DNA of 64,000 bases from an uncultured Bacteroidales bacterium (GCA_905234755.1 CAJOIT010000001.1:124001-188000); one strand, 5' to 3'. Shown: positions 18,620-28,246, counted from the first letter of the stretch. Notes: generated by a model not told the origin, from the sequence alone. Made by a program: numbers and translations.

Positions 18620-18656
18620 ATTTACGATTTTTGATTTACGATTTACGAATTAGGAA
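18620..18656. repeat. Dispersed A/T-rich repeat TTTACGATTT, copy 1
   Basis: Three overlapping units of (A/G)TTTACGATTT. A 29-base stretch differs at one position from that at 28795-28823, after the tmRNA. Its function is unknown. Confidence 0.5.
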
Positions 18657-18667
18657 ATCGTAAGGTT

Positions 18668-19891
18668 TTACTCACCAATTTCGACTCTTGCACCTAAGAG
18701 TTTAAGTGTCTCAAAGAAATCGGGGTAGGATTTGTTTACACATTCACAATCATTGATAGTCAGCGACTCTGATGATAACCCCAATACGGCAAGCATCATT
18801 GCTATGCGGTGGTCGTTGTGTGAATCGACGGTAGTGGAACGGATATTTTTGCATGGCTGTATTGTCAGGCAATTGTCAGCGTATGTGATGTTTGCACCTA
18901 GTTTGCCAAGTTCGGTAACGATTGCTTCAAGTCGGTTGCTTTCCTTGCCGATAAGCCTGTTTGCTCCTTTGATTTTGCATTCGCTGTCGGCATTCAATGC
19001 CATAGCGCATAGTGGTGGAATAAGGTCGGGATAGTTTTGTGCATCAAACTCAAATCCATGTATGTTGGATTTGTGTACAATCAGTTTGCCTTTTTTCCAT
19101 TCGTAGTTTGCCCCGAATATAAACAAGAGCGTATGTATCATCCTGTCGGGTTGCATTGAGTCTGGATTAAGGCCTGCAATTTCGACATTGCCATTGGCAA
19201 GTCCGGCTGCGATTAGGAATGCTGCATTGCTCCAGTCGCCTTCAATGGCGAGGGTTTTCTTTTGAAAAGGAGCGTTGCCATAAATTTTTATGTCCATGAA
19301 AAATTCGTTACGCATGGCACTTATCTTTGCTCCTGCTTCGTTGGCTATGCCTGCCGTCAATATTATGTAGCCTGTGCTTGTAGGATTCAATACCGAGATT
19401 TGACTGTCATCATTCAGTGCCGAGAGGGCAAGCATAAGTCCGGAGACAATTTGCGAAGTGTGACTTCCGTCTATTTGAAACTTACCAGAATTTATTTTCG
19501 CATTGCTGATAATGAACGGAAATTCTTGATTGTATATTTTCCAACCGAAGTTATGTTCGTAAAATTCAAGGTCGCGCCTGATGTTTCTTTTTTGCAAGGT
19601 TCCGTGCCCGTCAAGTATGAAATTGTCGGTGTGAAGTGCTATTATTGGTGGGTACATTCTGGCGCATAATGCCGATTCTCCGCAGTCGAACACATTGTCG
19701 GGACGATTAATGTCCTTGAGTTTTTCTGCTATTATTTTGCTTGCCTTGGCATCGTCGGAATTTCCAGCACCTGTTACCTTAATATTAATTTCTGGCAGTG
19801 CGGATATTGCCCAAGCCCTTTGTTCAAAGCTTTTGGATGGACATATTTTGGCTGTGCCACTAAGTTCCGACTTGCATATTTTTGCTATCAT
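18668..19891 (-). CDS. aroA: 3-phosphoshikimate 1-carboxyvinyltransferase
   Basis: 407 residues, slightly shorter than the common 420-430. EPSP synthase motifs: PSKSFEQRAWAIS near the start (the phosphate-binding SK..R), GGHGT-type FILDGHGTLQKR (residues about 110-122), DGSHTSQIVSGL, GDWSNAAFLIAAG, KESNRLEAIVTELGKLGAN and HNDHRIAMMLAVLGL. It transfers enolpyruvate from PEP to shikimate-3-phosphate, the sixth step of chorismate synthesis. Its ATG overlaps the aroB stop by 4 bases (ATGA), so the two are translationally coupled. Confidence 0.95.
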   Translation of the reverse strand: MIAKICKSELSGTAKICPSKSFEQRAWAISALPEINIKVTGAGNSDDAKASKIIAEKLKDINRPDNVFDCGESALCARMYPPIIALHTDNFILDGHGTLQKRNIRRDLEFYEHNFGWKIYNQEFPFIISNAKINSGKFQIDGSHTSQIVSGLMLALSALNDDSQISVLNPTSTGYIILTAGIANEAGAKISAMRNEFFMDIKIYGNAPFQKKTLAIEGDWSNAAFLIAAGLANGNVEIAGLNPDSMQPDRMIHTLLFIFGANYEWKKGKLIVHKSNIHGFEFDAQNYPDLIPPLCAMALNADSECKIKGANRLIGKESNRLEAIVTELGKLGANITYADNCLTIQPCKNIRSTTVDSHNDHRIAMMLAVLGLSSESLTINDCECVNKSYPDFFETLKLLGARVEIGE

Positions 19892-20907
19892 CCGATGAGG
19901 GCGGTTATTTGTTCAAGCGACATTTTCTTTATGACGGGTTTGCCGATGTCTTCCAAAAGCACGAATCGAATCTGCGAATCATCCTTTTTCTTGTCGTGAC
20001 TTAATATCTCGATGTGCTTTTCGCTGAGGTTGTATGAAATGTCGTAGCCGAATGATGTCAGCAGTTGCTTTATAAAGTTAGCCTTGTCATTTTCCAACAT
20101 TCCCATTTTCTGTGAAATGTCAATTGAAGCATTCATACCTTTTACTACAGCTATGCCATGGGGCAGATTTTCCAAAAGTTCGATGCTATGTCCTATTGTG
20201 TGACCGAAGTTCAGTATGTGTCTGATGGATGTGTCAAGCGGATCGTTCTCAACGATTTCGGTTTTTGTGAGGATTGATTCTTCGACTAATTTGCTAATCG
20301 TTTCGCAATCGCGGTTGAGAATTTTAGTTTGATTGTCTTGCAACAAATTGAGAATCTTTTCGTTGCCAATAAGTGCGTACTTTATTATTTCGCCAAGACC
20401 GCTAAAGTATTGTTCCTGCGTTAGTGTCTGCACGAAACTGCTGTCGGCGATTATGAAGTCGGGATTGTCGAAACTGCCAATCATGTTTTTGTTTTCACCG
20501 AAGTTTACTCCGTTTTTTCCGCCAATCGCTGCATCCGACATCGCCAGTAGGGTAGTGGGGATTAGTCCGAACCTGACGCCACGCATGTATATGTGTGATA
20601 CAAATCCTGTAATGTCGCAGACTATTCCACCGCCAATGCCAACGATGTACGAGTGCCTGTCAATCCCAAGTTGCAGGAGCCGGGATATGATTTCTTCAAC
20701 AGTTGCGAGGTTCTTATGGCTTTCGTCATCGTTGATGATGATTGTATTTTCTCCGTGGAAAATTTCGGGATAGGACTTAAGTAAGTTTTCAGAACTTATT
20801 ATTGCAGTCCGTTTATCGCCCACGAGTTCATGAAAATAACTCTTGTCCGAGGAGAAATATATGGTGGTTGATGATTTTTTTTCGGTGCAATATGTCTTTT
20901 TCTGCAT
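19888..20907 (-). CDS. aroB: 3-dehydroquinate synthase
   Basis: 339 residues from the ATG at 20907 (MQKKTYCTEKK). The NAD-binding GIGGGIVCDITGFVSHIYMRG, IPTTLLAMSDAAIGGKNGVNF, and the metal ligands around GEIIKYALIG and LNFGHTIGHSIE are all present. It converts DAHP to 3-dehydroquinate. A longer start at 20928 would lie within the terminator hairpin of the upstream gene, so the shorter start is preferred. It is coupled to aroA by an ATGA overlap. No separate promoter fits between the terminator and the start, which raises the question of how aroBA is transcribed. Confidence 0.95.
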   Translation of the reverse strand: MQKKTYCTEKKSSTTIYFSSDKSYFHELVGDKRTAIISSENLLKSYPEIFHGENTIIINDDESHKNLATVEEIISRLLQLGIDRHSYIVGIGGGIVCDITGFVSHIYMRGVRFGLIPTTLLAMSDAAIGGKNGVNFGENKNMIGSFDNPDFIIADSSFVQTLTQEQYFSGLGEIIKYALIGNEKILNLLQDNQTKILNRDCETISKLVEESILTKTEIVENDPLDTSIRHILNFGHTIGHSIELLENLPHGIAVVKGMNASIDISQKMGMLENDKANFIKQLLTSFGYDISYNLSEKHIEILSHDKKKDDSQIRFVLLEDIGKPVIKKMSLEQITALIG

Positions 20908-20913
20908 GATGGT

Positions 20914-20950
20914 GTAAAAAAATCCCATAGGTTAAGAGCCTATGGGATAT
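20914..20950 (-). terminator. Terminator directly upstream of aroB
   Basis: On the minus strand TCCCATAGG-(8 nt)-CCTATGGGA is followed by a run of T (20916-20922). It begins 17 bp after the stop of the PorE-like gene, and its T run ends 9 bp before the aroB ATG. Confidence 0.8.
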
Positions 20951-20965
20951 GAATGGGGGAAATAA

Positions 20966-23092
20966 TTATTTAACACTTATTACCTTGAATTCTACGCGTC
21001 TGTTTTTCTGGCGGCCTTCTTCTGTATCGTTGGTGTCGATTGGCTGCTGGTAAGCGTAGCCCTTGTACGACAGGCGTTCCTGTGCAACACCGTGAGCACT
21101 CAGGTAGTCAACAACTGCTTTTGCCCTGTTGGTCGAAAGTTTGGTGTTGTATTCGAGCGAGCCGACATTGTCGGTATGTCCGCCGATTTCGATGACCATC
21201 TTTGGATAGTCAACAGTGAGAAGTCTTACAAGGTTGTCGAGCTCGGCCTTCGAGATGTCACGCAGTGTTGACTTGTTGAAGTCGAAGAAAATGTTCGACA
21301 GGATGATTGTTGCACCAACATTTATTGGTTTCAGCTTGATGTCCTTTATGATTTCCTGATAGGATGTCGCTGCAGGAACATCAACATTTTCGCTGTGGAA
21401 CAGGTAGCCTTCGGTTCTGGCAGTAATACCGTAGTTCTTTCCGGATGGCAAGCTGATGAGGTATTTTCCTGTCGCAGCGTTAGATTCGAGGGTTGCATAA
21501 ACCTCGTCTTTTTCAAGGTCAACGATTTCTATTGCCGATTCCAAAGGAGCGCCAGTGTTTGCATCGGTGATAGTACCCTTCATAATGGTTAGCCTAACCT
21601 TTTTTACTTCCACTGTTTCCTGCTTTACTACGGTTTGTATTAATGCGTTTGAACTTGCAATTAGGTTGTCCTCCGTTCCTGCAACCATTGGCTTTTCGGG
21701 ACCGAGAAAAGTGATTCTCCATATATCCTGTAGTCCAAGACTTCCTTCCCTGTTACTTGACATGTATGCATATCGTCCGTTACCTGTAACAATGAAAAAG
21801 ATATCATCATCTGGAGTATTTATCGGAATGCCTATGTTTACAGGCTCTCCCCAGTTGCCGTCATCGTCCATTTCGCTGTAGAAAATGTCGTAGCCTCCGA
21901 TTGTGCCTTCTCTTTTTGAGCTGAAATATAATGTTCTGTTGTCGGGGTGAATGAACACGCCTTCTTCATCGTATTCTGTATTGATGGGTGTTCCTATGTT
22001 TCTTGCTGGACCCCATTCTCCCTTTGCTGTCCTTTCGCTGATGTAGATGTCCTTTCCCCCTTTTGTCGGAGTTCCGAATTCATCTTTCGGGCGTTCGCTT
22101 ACGAAATAGAGAATTTTTCCATCGGACGATATTGATATTGACGATTCATGGTATTTGGTGTTGATGTTTTTGCTGAGAGGTTTGGGTTTGCTCCAATTGT
22201 CGCCTTTTAGGGTGCTCTCGTACAAGTTGCCATCAGGAGTTCCCTTGAATGTGTAAAGTATGGAACCATCTGGTGACAAACCTACTGATGCGTCGTGTTC
22301 GTCTGTGTTCAATGTCTTCATGTTTGTCGGAGGAGCCCATCTATTGTCGCCTTCGTTGTACGAAATGTAAAGGTCCTCGAAATATTGACCATCAATATCG
22401 ATCCTCCCGCCAACAGAACCTTCTCGGCGTGAGGTGAATATCATCATAGTTTCATCGGTGGAGATTACAGGACCATAGTCTGAATACTTTGAATTGATGT
22501 TTGGCCCTAGATTGTCGATGAATACTCGTGCTTGATGTTCCTTGAGCTTTTCAGCGGATTCGCATTCCTTTATCCTTGCCTCGACATTGTACATGTCCTC
22601 ATTCATTTTCAATTTTTTGAGCTCATTTTTATAGTCTGAGTTCTTGAAGTCTGTATAGTTGCTGATTGCTTCCTTGTACATTCCGCACTTTTGGTAAGCC
22701 AAGCCCATTACATATTTGATGTCAATTGAAACTTTAGGATTCAGGCTATATGATTTTTCAAGGAAAGGTATTGCCTTTTTCTTTTCAGAGGAAAAGATGT
22801 AGCAAACGCCAAGCTTGTAGTTAAGCGCAGCGTTGTTGTTGTTATATGTGTTTGCAGCCAAGTATTCTGTCAATGCCTTCTGGTATCCGCCAAACGATGT
22901 CATAGAGTTGCTTTCAAAATTTTCGTCGCCCAGTTTTATGGCATTCAGAGCTTCCTTGTATCCTGACTTTTCCGATGTCTTGAATTCGTTTTTGTCAATC
23001 GGGATGTTCATTTGTGAGTAAGATGTCTGGAACATCAGTATGAAGGCAATCGTTAGTGCCGATATATATAAATTGAACTTCTCCATTTTCAT
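20966..23092 (-). CDS. PorE-like TPR / beta-propeller / OmpA protein
   Basis: 708 residues from the ATG at 23092 (MKMEKFNLYISAL; the ATG at 23086 is equally possible). The longer frame overlaps the upstream gene. Order: signal peptide ending near TSYSQ; TPR units (NNAALNYKLGVCYIFSSEKK); five PD40-type propeller strands (ISTDETMMIFTSRREG, LSPDGSILYTF, HPDNRTLYFSSKREG); a carboxypeptidase-regulatory-like domain (ITDANTGAPLESAIEI); and a C-terminal OmpA domain (GGHTDNVGS, NRRVEFKV). This is the architecture of P. gingivalis PorE, which anchors the T9SS to peptidoglycan. Similar proteins exist outside T9SS, so the PorE role is an inference. Confidence 0.8.
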   Translation of the reverse strand: MKMEKFNLYISALTIAFILMFQTSYSQMNIPIDKNEFKTSEKSGYKEALNAIKLGDENFESNSMTSFGGYQKALTEYLAANTYNNNNAALNYKLGVCYIFSSEKKKAIPFLEKSYSLNPKVSIDIKYVMGLAYQKCGMYKEAISNYTDFKNSDYKNELKKLKMNEDMYNVEARIKECESAEKLKEHQARVFIDNLGPNINSKYSDYGPVISTDETMMIFTSRREGSVGGRIDIDGQYFEDLYISYNEGDNRWAPPTNMKTLNTDEHDASVGLSPDGSILYTFKGTPDGNLYESTLKGDNWSKPKPLSKNINTKYHESSISISSDGKILYFVSERPKDEFGTPTKGGKDIYISERTAKGEWGPARNIGTPINTEYDEEGVFIHPDNRTLYFSSKREGTIGGYDIFYSEMDDDGNWGEPVNIGIPINTPDDDIFFIVTGNGRYAYMSSNREGSLGLQDIWRITFLGPEKPMVAGTEDNLIASSNALIQTVVKQETVEVKKVRLTIMKGTITDANTGAPLESAIEIVDLEKDEVYATLESNAATGKYLISLPSGKNYGITARTEGYLFHSENVDVPAATSYQEIIKDIKLKPINVGATIILSNIFFDFNKSTLRDISKAELDNLVRLLTVDYPKMVIEIGGHTDNVGSLEYNTKLSTNRAKAVVDYLSAHGVAQERLSYKGYAYQQPIDTNDTEEGRQKNRRVEFKVISVK

Positions 23093-23108
23093 TTCGATTT
23101 TACTGTCA

Positions 23109-24248
23109 TTATTTATTGTATTCTTCACAAGTCGATTCAAAAGCGCCAAGACCGGTTATACCCATGGATTTTGCCATGTTCCAGTCGCTGCATGCTCCGT
23201 ACATGTCCCTTGTCATTTCCCGGGCAGAGCCTCTGTGTACATAAGCTTCGGCATAGTCGGACTTCAGTGTTATTGCCTTTGTGAAGGCTTCGATTGCAAG
23301 CCTGTATTCCTCTTTCCTGTAATAGCACAATCCAAGGTTATTGTATGCGAATGCATAATCCTTGTTGTGTTTAAGGCATTCGTTGAATACATCGATTGCC
23401 TTGTCGTATTCCTTCATTTCGTATAGGGTTATGCCCTTGTTGTTAAGTGCTATGTAGTTGTCCGACTTCGCTTTTATTGCTTCGTCGTATGCTGCGATAG
23501 CTTTGTCGTATTCCTTGTTGAGCCTGTATGCGCTACCGAGGTTCTCCTTGAAAATGTCCATCCTTGAGTTCAGCTCGATGGCTTTCTGGTAGTCGGCTAT
23601 TGCGAGGTCGTATTTTTCCTGCATCCTGTATGTCGAACCTCTGTCGTTGTACGCGAATGAATGCTTGTCGTCAATTTCGATAGCCCTCGTGTAATATTTT
23701 GCGGCTTCATCATATTGCGCCTTGTTGAAATGTATAACACCTATGTAATAGAACATATTTGCGTTTGTGCATCCTTGTTCGATGGCTGCTTGGAAATAAT
23801 TCATCGCCTTGTCCATGTTCTTGGAAAGGAAGTAACAATATCCAATGAGGTAGGTTGCATTGTTGTCCTCCTTGCGTTTTACATATTCCTGCAGGTCGGT
23901 TATTGCTTCATCGTATTTGCCCTGTTGCATGTAGCAGGTGCCACGACCATAGTAAGCCTGAGCCATTTCGGAGTTGATTCTCAGCGATTTGCTGAATTCT
24001 GAAATTGCCTCTACATAACTGCCTTCGCTATAGAGGGCAACTCCGTTGTTGTATGCAATGTTGGCTTCCTGTCCTTCGGCGTTGACCAAAGTGCCCACGG
24101 TGTCTCCATCGGTGCTTGTGATAATCTGCGTAGGAACGATTATCTGGTCTATCCCAGAATCGTACATGCTACTGTCTTTGTCTTCCTGCGAAAAGGATAT
24201 GCCAATGCCTAGGACGACAAACATAATTAAAGCTAAAAGTCTTTTCAT
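23109..24248 (-). CDS. Exported TPR-repeat protein
   Basis: 379 residues. A signal peptide (MKRLLALIMFVVLGIGISFS) is followed from about residue 60 by eight or nine consecutive TPRs (for example AYYGRGTCYMQQGKYDEAI, FAYNNLGLCYYRKEEYRLAI). The C-terminus (YGACSDWNMAKSMGITGL) has the Cys-W pattern that often ends Sel1/TPR proteins of this phylum. It is probably a periplasmic or outer-membrane protein scaffold. It is the first gene of an operon with the PorE-like gene, 16 bp apart, which suggests a shared envelope role, perhaps with T9SS. No specific family function is known to me. Confidence 0.85.
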   Translation of the reverse strand: MKRLLALIMFVVLGIGISFSQEDKDSSMYDSGIDQIIVPTQIITSTDGDTVGTLVNAEGQEANIAYNNGVALYSEGSYVEAISEFSKSLRINSEMAQAYYGRGTCYMQQGKYDEAITDLQEYVKRKEDNNATYLIGYCYFLSKNMDKAMNYFQAAIEQGCTNANMFYYIGVIHFNKAQYDEAAKYYTRAIEIDDKHSFAYNDRGSTYRMQEKYDLAIADYQKAIELNSRMDIFKENLGSAYRLNKEYDKAIAAYDEAIKAKSDNYIALNNKGITLYEMKEYDKAIDVFNECLKHNKDYAFAYNNLGLCYYRKEEYRLAIEAFTKAITLKSDYAEAYVHRGSAREMTRDMYGACSDWNMAKSMGITGLGAFESTCEEYNK

Positions 24249-24305
24249 TTCAATTACCTTTTTGCAAATAAGTTAAAATATAACCGCGTAAAATTACGCA
24301 AATTG

Positions 24306-24313
24306 CAAAGGTA
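24306..24313 (-). promoter_or_regulatory. -7 promoter element of the TPR/porE-like operon
   Basis: TACCTTTG on the minus strand, 58 bp before the ATG at 24248. It is back to back with the promoter of the C25 peptidase gene. Confidence 0.55.
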
Positions 24314-24320
24314 CAATTTT

Positions 24321-24354
24321 TTTGAATTGTTTCAGCAACTTTTTTTTATTTTTG
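24321..24354 (+). promoter_or_regulatory. Promoter of the C25 peptidase gene
   Basis: TTTG at 24321-24324, a 22-bp spacer and TATTTTTG at 24347-24354, 16 bp before the ATG. Confidence 0.6.
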
Positions 24355-24370
24355 CATAAAAATATATTTT

Positions 24371-27300
24371 ATGAGAAAAATTGCTTTATTCTTAATAAGC
24401 ACTGCGTTACCTTTTGTAATGTTTGCAAATGAGGTCTTGACTCTTGGTTCAAAACGCGACTTTTCGGTCGAAAATGTTTCTATGTCGGGATTTGAGATTA
24501 GGCTTTCATACGATAATCTGGTGATTTCAAATCGTGGTGACTTCCTGTCGGTTGCGCTTGATGGTACATATCCGTCTGGAAAAATCGGTGGGCCATCGCT
24601 TCCTGTATTTAGAAAGCCTATGGCTATTCCGCAATGTGGCAACTATAAGGTTGTTGTAAAGAAATTCACGCTTCGTGAGTTCGACTTGTCGCAGTATGGC
24701 AGGAAAATAGTTCCTCAGCAACATTCCGTCAGCAAGTCGGAACGTAATCCGCAGTTCGACTACAATGCCAAAGCTTACGAAACCGATGCATTCATCGGTG
24801 GAGAAAACGGTTTGGCTTGGATTTCTCCGGTTGGCACAATGCGAGGAGTTCAACTCGGCGAACTCAGCGTTTCTCCGATGCAGTACAATCCAGTGACGAA
24901 CATTCTATATGTTTACAACAATATTGAACTTGAAGTTGTGTTTGAGTCGGTAGATTTTTCCAATACCGACAAAAATATCCGCAACGGCTATTCTCCGTTC
25001 TTCAATTCCACATATTCTTCGCTTGTCAACAAGGATATTTTAGATTCGTATTCAGACCTTTATCATACTCCAGTAAAGATGCTGGTTGTGGCTCACGAGG
25101 ACTTTGCCGAGCAGCTTCAGCCGTGGCTGGAGTGGAAGACGCAGAAAGGTTTTTATCTTGATGTGAATTATGTGAGTTCTTCCTCTGCATCTGCAGCCAA
25201 TATCAAGTCGTGGGTGCAGTCGCACTATTCGATGGGCGAAGATGCTGGCAACGCGCCGGTTTTCCTTGTCCTTGTTGGCGATGTGGATAGGATTCCCGCA
25301 AGCGCAGTGGGCGACGAGAGCGAACAGCAGACCGACCTTTACTATGCTTCGGTCGAGGGCGACTACTTGCCCGAAATGTATTGCAGCCGAATATCTGTGG
25401 AAACAGCAGAAGAACTTTCCATTGTGGTAGGCAAGACTCTCCAATACGAAAAATACTCTATGCCCGATCCGTCGTACCTTGGAAATGCGTTGCTCATTGC
25501 TGGTACCGACGACACCTATAATCCGTATATCGGACAGCCTACTATTGACTATGCCGTGCAGAATTATTTCAATGCTGCCCACGGATATAATAATGTATAT
25601 GCCTACCTTGATTCGTACGACGGTTGCTACAACAATCTCAGCACTGGAGTAGGCTATGCACATTATACGGCTCACGGTGGCGAGACCGAATGGTGCGGTC
25701 CTCGTTTCACAAACGATGACATTGACGGCCTTTCAAATGCAGACAAGTATTTCCTTGCAATCGGCAATTGCTGCCTTAGCGGTAAATTCGGCTATTCGGT
25801 TCCCTGTTATGGCGAGAAGATGATTCGCAGCCATAAGAAGGGCGCATTTGCATATATTGGTTCGTCACCTGTGACATATTGGGGTGATGACTATTACTGG
25901 GCATTGGGCGCGACGAGCGTATTCGGTCAGACACCGCAGTTGTCGGAAACGGAGACTGGAGCATTCGATATGATGTTTAACGATGATATGTTCAATACGG
26001 TTTCATCTATAATGTATGTTGGAAATCTTGCTGTGACAAATGCAGGTGGCATGTCGAAATATTACTGGGAGGCCTACAATGTGCTTGGCGATGGTTCGGT
26101 TATGCCTTATAATTCTGTTCCGTCTGCCAATGCGGTTTCTCACGATGCCAACATTGTTAACGGCGGTTCTTCCTTCTTGGTTTCCGCCGATCCAGGTTCG
26201 TATGTGGCTATTACCGATGGTAATACAATATTGGGTACGGCACTAGTAGGTATTAGCGGCTCGGTAAGTGTACCTCTTGTTGCAGCGGCAACTTCCGACA
26301 ATGTCCTGCTTGTTGTGACGCGCCAGCAGCGAATTCCGCATATCGAAACTATTCCCGTAGTTGCTCCCGAAGGTGCCTATATTTCGCTTGTGGGTTATTC
26401 GCCCGATGTGGTGCCGTATATGGCGGAAGAACTGCTGGACGGCTATTCGCTGACATTGCAGTTGAAGAATGTCGGACAGGGCAATTCCGATGCATGGTTG
26501 CCTATGACTTTGACTTGCAGCGATCCCAATGTTGTTATTACAGAAAACCGTTCGTCGTGTCCGCCGATTGTGGTAGGCGAGACTGTTGAGACAAGTCCTG
26601 CTTTTTCGTTTACCCCATCGCACACTCTCGATGATGGTTATGTGCTACCTTTTACTCTTACGATTGACGATACGGTAAACAACGAGGTGTATGTTTCGCA
26701 TTTGAGTGTGGCTGTAATAAGGGGCAAAATCGAGATGTACAGTTATTCTGTTGTAGGCGATGCTGTGCCAGATGGAAACTTCTCGTTGTCGGTAAGTGTT
26801 ACTAATAGCGGAACGCTTGCTGAACTTGTGCAGGTTTTTCTGACTAGTCTCGACGAGCATTTGCATATAGAGGAATCCCAAATGCTTTATGGAGTTGTCG
26901 GTCGCGATACTATCATTACCCGTGAATTCGCGATGTATGCCGATGCCGAAGTGCAGTATGGCGATGTGATTCCTGTTTTGGTGCAGATGTCCAACACCAC
27001 TATGTCAGTTACCGATACGGCGTATATTACTTTCTGGTCATGCAATGTTGCCGTTCGCGACTACCCGTTTGTCGAGGACTTTGCAAGCGGTGAGATTCCC
27101 GAGTGCTGGTCGCAGGTTCCAAACACATCGGCGTCCTCGGAATGGAATGTTGTGACAACCGACCCATACGGATATATTGCTCAGGACGGCAATGAGTTTT
27201 TATTTATAAAGAATTACTCGTGGGATGATATGTCGAATATGCTTGTTTCGTCAAAGTTTGCTTTTGACGAAGACGCATCGGCAACCTTGTCCTTCCGCCA

Positions 27301-28003
27301 TGTGCAGAAGGAATGGGACGGCGATTTCGATATTTTGTCGGTGTACTATAAGAATACAGATGCAGGTGATTGGCAGTTGCTAACCCGATACGATAGGGCA
27401 TACGAATCGTGGACTGCAGTTGAAATCGAGCTTCCAGACTTGTCGCTGAACTACTATATTGCCTTCTTCGCAGACCTGAATTATGGCTTTGGAATAGGCA
27501 TCGACGACATTCGAATCGATGTTGGCGGATGCCAGGTTCCGCATATTTCGCTCATTATTTCCGATCCCGAACATCCATATCTGACATGGACTGGAAATGC
27601 AGAAAATTACAGTTTGTATAAAAATGGCGAACTTCTTGCCGAGCTAACAGAGAACACATTCGCACTCGATTTTGGTAGTTATGATGAGGATGATTGTTTC
27701 TCTGTCGTTGCCCATTGTGAAGGTGGCGAAGAAAGCACAGGAGTTGTATGTCTTACAGGAGAAACCACAGCGATTGCGCCGTCGTTTGATATTTTCCCTA
27801 ATCCCGCATCTGATAGGGTAGAGGTCGTCTGCGAAGGAATGACAGGCATTACCTTATATAATATGCTTGGCAAGGCGGTTGTGACAAAGGATGTCGATTC
27901 CGATGTGTTCTCACTGTCTGTCGACGCTTTGCCGGCAGGTGTATATATGGTGGCCGTTGATTGCACAAAGGGCAGGCTGATGGGCAAACTGACAATCGAA
28001 TAA
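24371..28003 (+). CDS. Gingipain-type C25 cysteine peptidase with T9SS sorting domain
   Basis: 1210 residues. A signal peptide (ending near VMFAN) is followed by a propeptide-like region (about 20-230) and a C25 caspase-like domain (about 235-600). The His motif is HYTAHGGETEW (H435) and the Cys motif is GNCCLSG (C467 by analogy to GNCxxG, with C468 next to it). Ig-like and linker regions follow. From about residue 898 there is a cleaved-adhesin-type domain (YPFVEDFASGEIPECW). The type A T9SS C-terminal domain starts near residue 1140 (IFPNPASDRVEV) and ends KGRLMGKLTIE. It is expected to be secreted by the T9SS and possibly anchored to surface glycan. P1 specificity (Arg, Lys or other) cannot be read. 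Confidence 0.92.
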   Translation: MRKIALFLISTALPFVMFANEVLTLGSKRDFSVENVSMSGFEIRLSYDNLVISNRGDFLSVALDGTYPSGKIGGPSLPVFRKPMAIPQCGNYKVVVKKFTLREFDLSQYGRKIVPQQHSVSKSERNPQFDYNAKAYETDAFIGGENGLAWISPVGTMRGVQLGELSVSPMQYNPVTNILYVYNNIELEVVFESVDFSNTDKNIRNGYSPFFNSTYSSLVNKDILDSYSDLYHTPVKMLVVAHEDFAEQLQPWLEWKTQKGFYLDVNYVSSSSASAANIKSWVQSHYSMGEDAGNAPVFLVLVGDVDRIPASAVGDESEQQTDLYYASVEGDYLPEMYCSRISVETAEELSIVVGKTLQYEKYSMPDPSYLGNALLIAGTDDTYNPYIGQPTIDYAVQNYFNAAHGYNNVYAYLDSYDGCYNNLSTGVGYAHYTAHGGETEWCGPRFTNDDIDGLSNADKYFLAIGNCCLSGKFGYSVPCYGEKMIRSHKKGAFAYIGSSPVTYWGDDYYWALGATSVFGQTPQLSETETGAFDMMFNDDMFNTVSSIMYVGNLAVTNAGGMSKYYWEAYNVLGDGSVMPYNSVPSANAVSHDANIVNGGSSFLVSADPGSYVAITDGNTILGTALVGISGSVSVPLVAAATSDNVLLVVTRQQRIPHIETIPVVAPEGAYISLVGYSPDVVPYMAEELLDGYSLTLQLKNVGQGNSDAWLPMTLTCSDPNVVITENRSSCPPIVVGETVETSPAFSFTPSHTLDDGYVLPFTLTIDDTVNNEVYVSHLSVAVIRGKIEMYSYSVVGDAVPDGNFSLSVSVTNSGTLAELVQVFLTSLDEHLHIEESQMLYGVVGRDTIITREFAMYADAEVQYGDVIPVLVQMSNTTMSVTDTAYITFWSCNVAVRDYPFVEDFASGEIPECWSQVPNTSASSEWNVVTTDPYGYIAQDGNEFLFIKNYSWDDMSNMLVSSKFAFDEDASATLSFRHVQKEWDGDFDILSVYYKNTDAGDWQLLTRYDRAYESWTAVEIELPDLSLNYYIAFFADLNYGFGIGIDDIRIDVGGCQVPHISLIISDPEHPYLTWTGNAENYSLYKNGELLAELTENTFALDFGSYDEDDCFSVVAHCEGGEESTGVVCLTGETTAIAPSFDIFPNPASDRVEVVCEGMTGITLYNMLGKAVVTKDVDSDVFSLSVDALPAGVYMVAVDCTKGRLMGKLTIE

Positions 28004-28018
28004 TCCGCCCTCGGTGTC

Positions 28019-28039
28019 ACCCTGAACTTGTTTCAGGGT
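28019..28039. repeat. Short palindrome after the C25 peptidase gene
   Basis: ACCCTGAA-CTTGT-TTCAGGGT, 8-bp arms. It could serve as a weak terminator but has no T run. The 380 bp between the peptidase gene and the tmRNA hold this palindrome and the two at 28069 and 28229, the tmRNA promoter element, and no gene. Confidence 0.5.
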
Positions 28040-28068
28040 CTGTAAACAATGGATAATTGATAATCTAC

Positions 28069-28105
28069 AATTGTGGAGTCGTTGCACGCAACGACCCTAC
28101 AATTG
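28069..28105. repeat. REP-like palindrome, copy 1
   Basis: The core GTCGTTGC-AC-GCAACGAC (28078-28095) is a perfect palindrome, extended by CAATTGT...ACAATTG on the flanks with two mismatches. A related core occurs at 28229-28246. Confidence 0.6.
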
Positions 28106-28228
28106 AATCATCAAATTTTACAAATATTTTTTAGTCTTGATTTGTCAGATTTGAGAAGATTTGTGGAATTTAACTTCGTTGAGGGCTTCGCCGTTCTGCC
28201 CGTAGGGCACTCAAAAAACATTCAATGA

Positions 28229-28246
28229 GTCGTTGTGCGCAACGAC
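28229..28246. repeat. REP-like palindrome, copy 2
   Basis: GTCGTTG-TGCG-CAACGAC, related to the palindrome core at 28078-28095. Confidence 0.55.

Noticed and set aside
20908..20928. aroB start at 20928
   Set aside because: The seven extra codons lie in the terminator hairpin of the upstream gene. The family aligns from MQKKTYC.
24527..27574. Many minus-strand frames of 60-207 codons within the C25 peptidase gene
   Set aside because: They are shadows of a clearly real gene on the plus strand and show no signals of their own.
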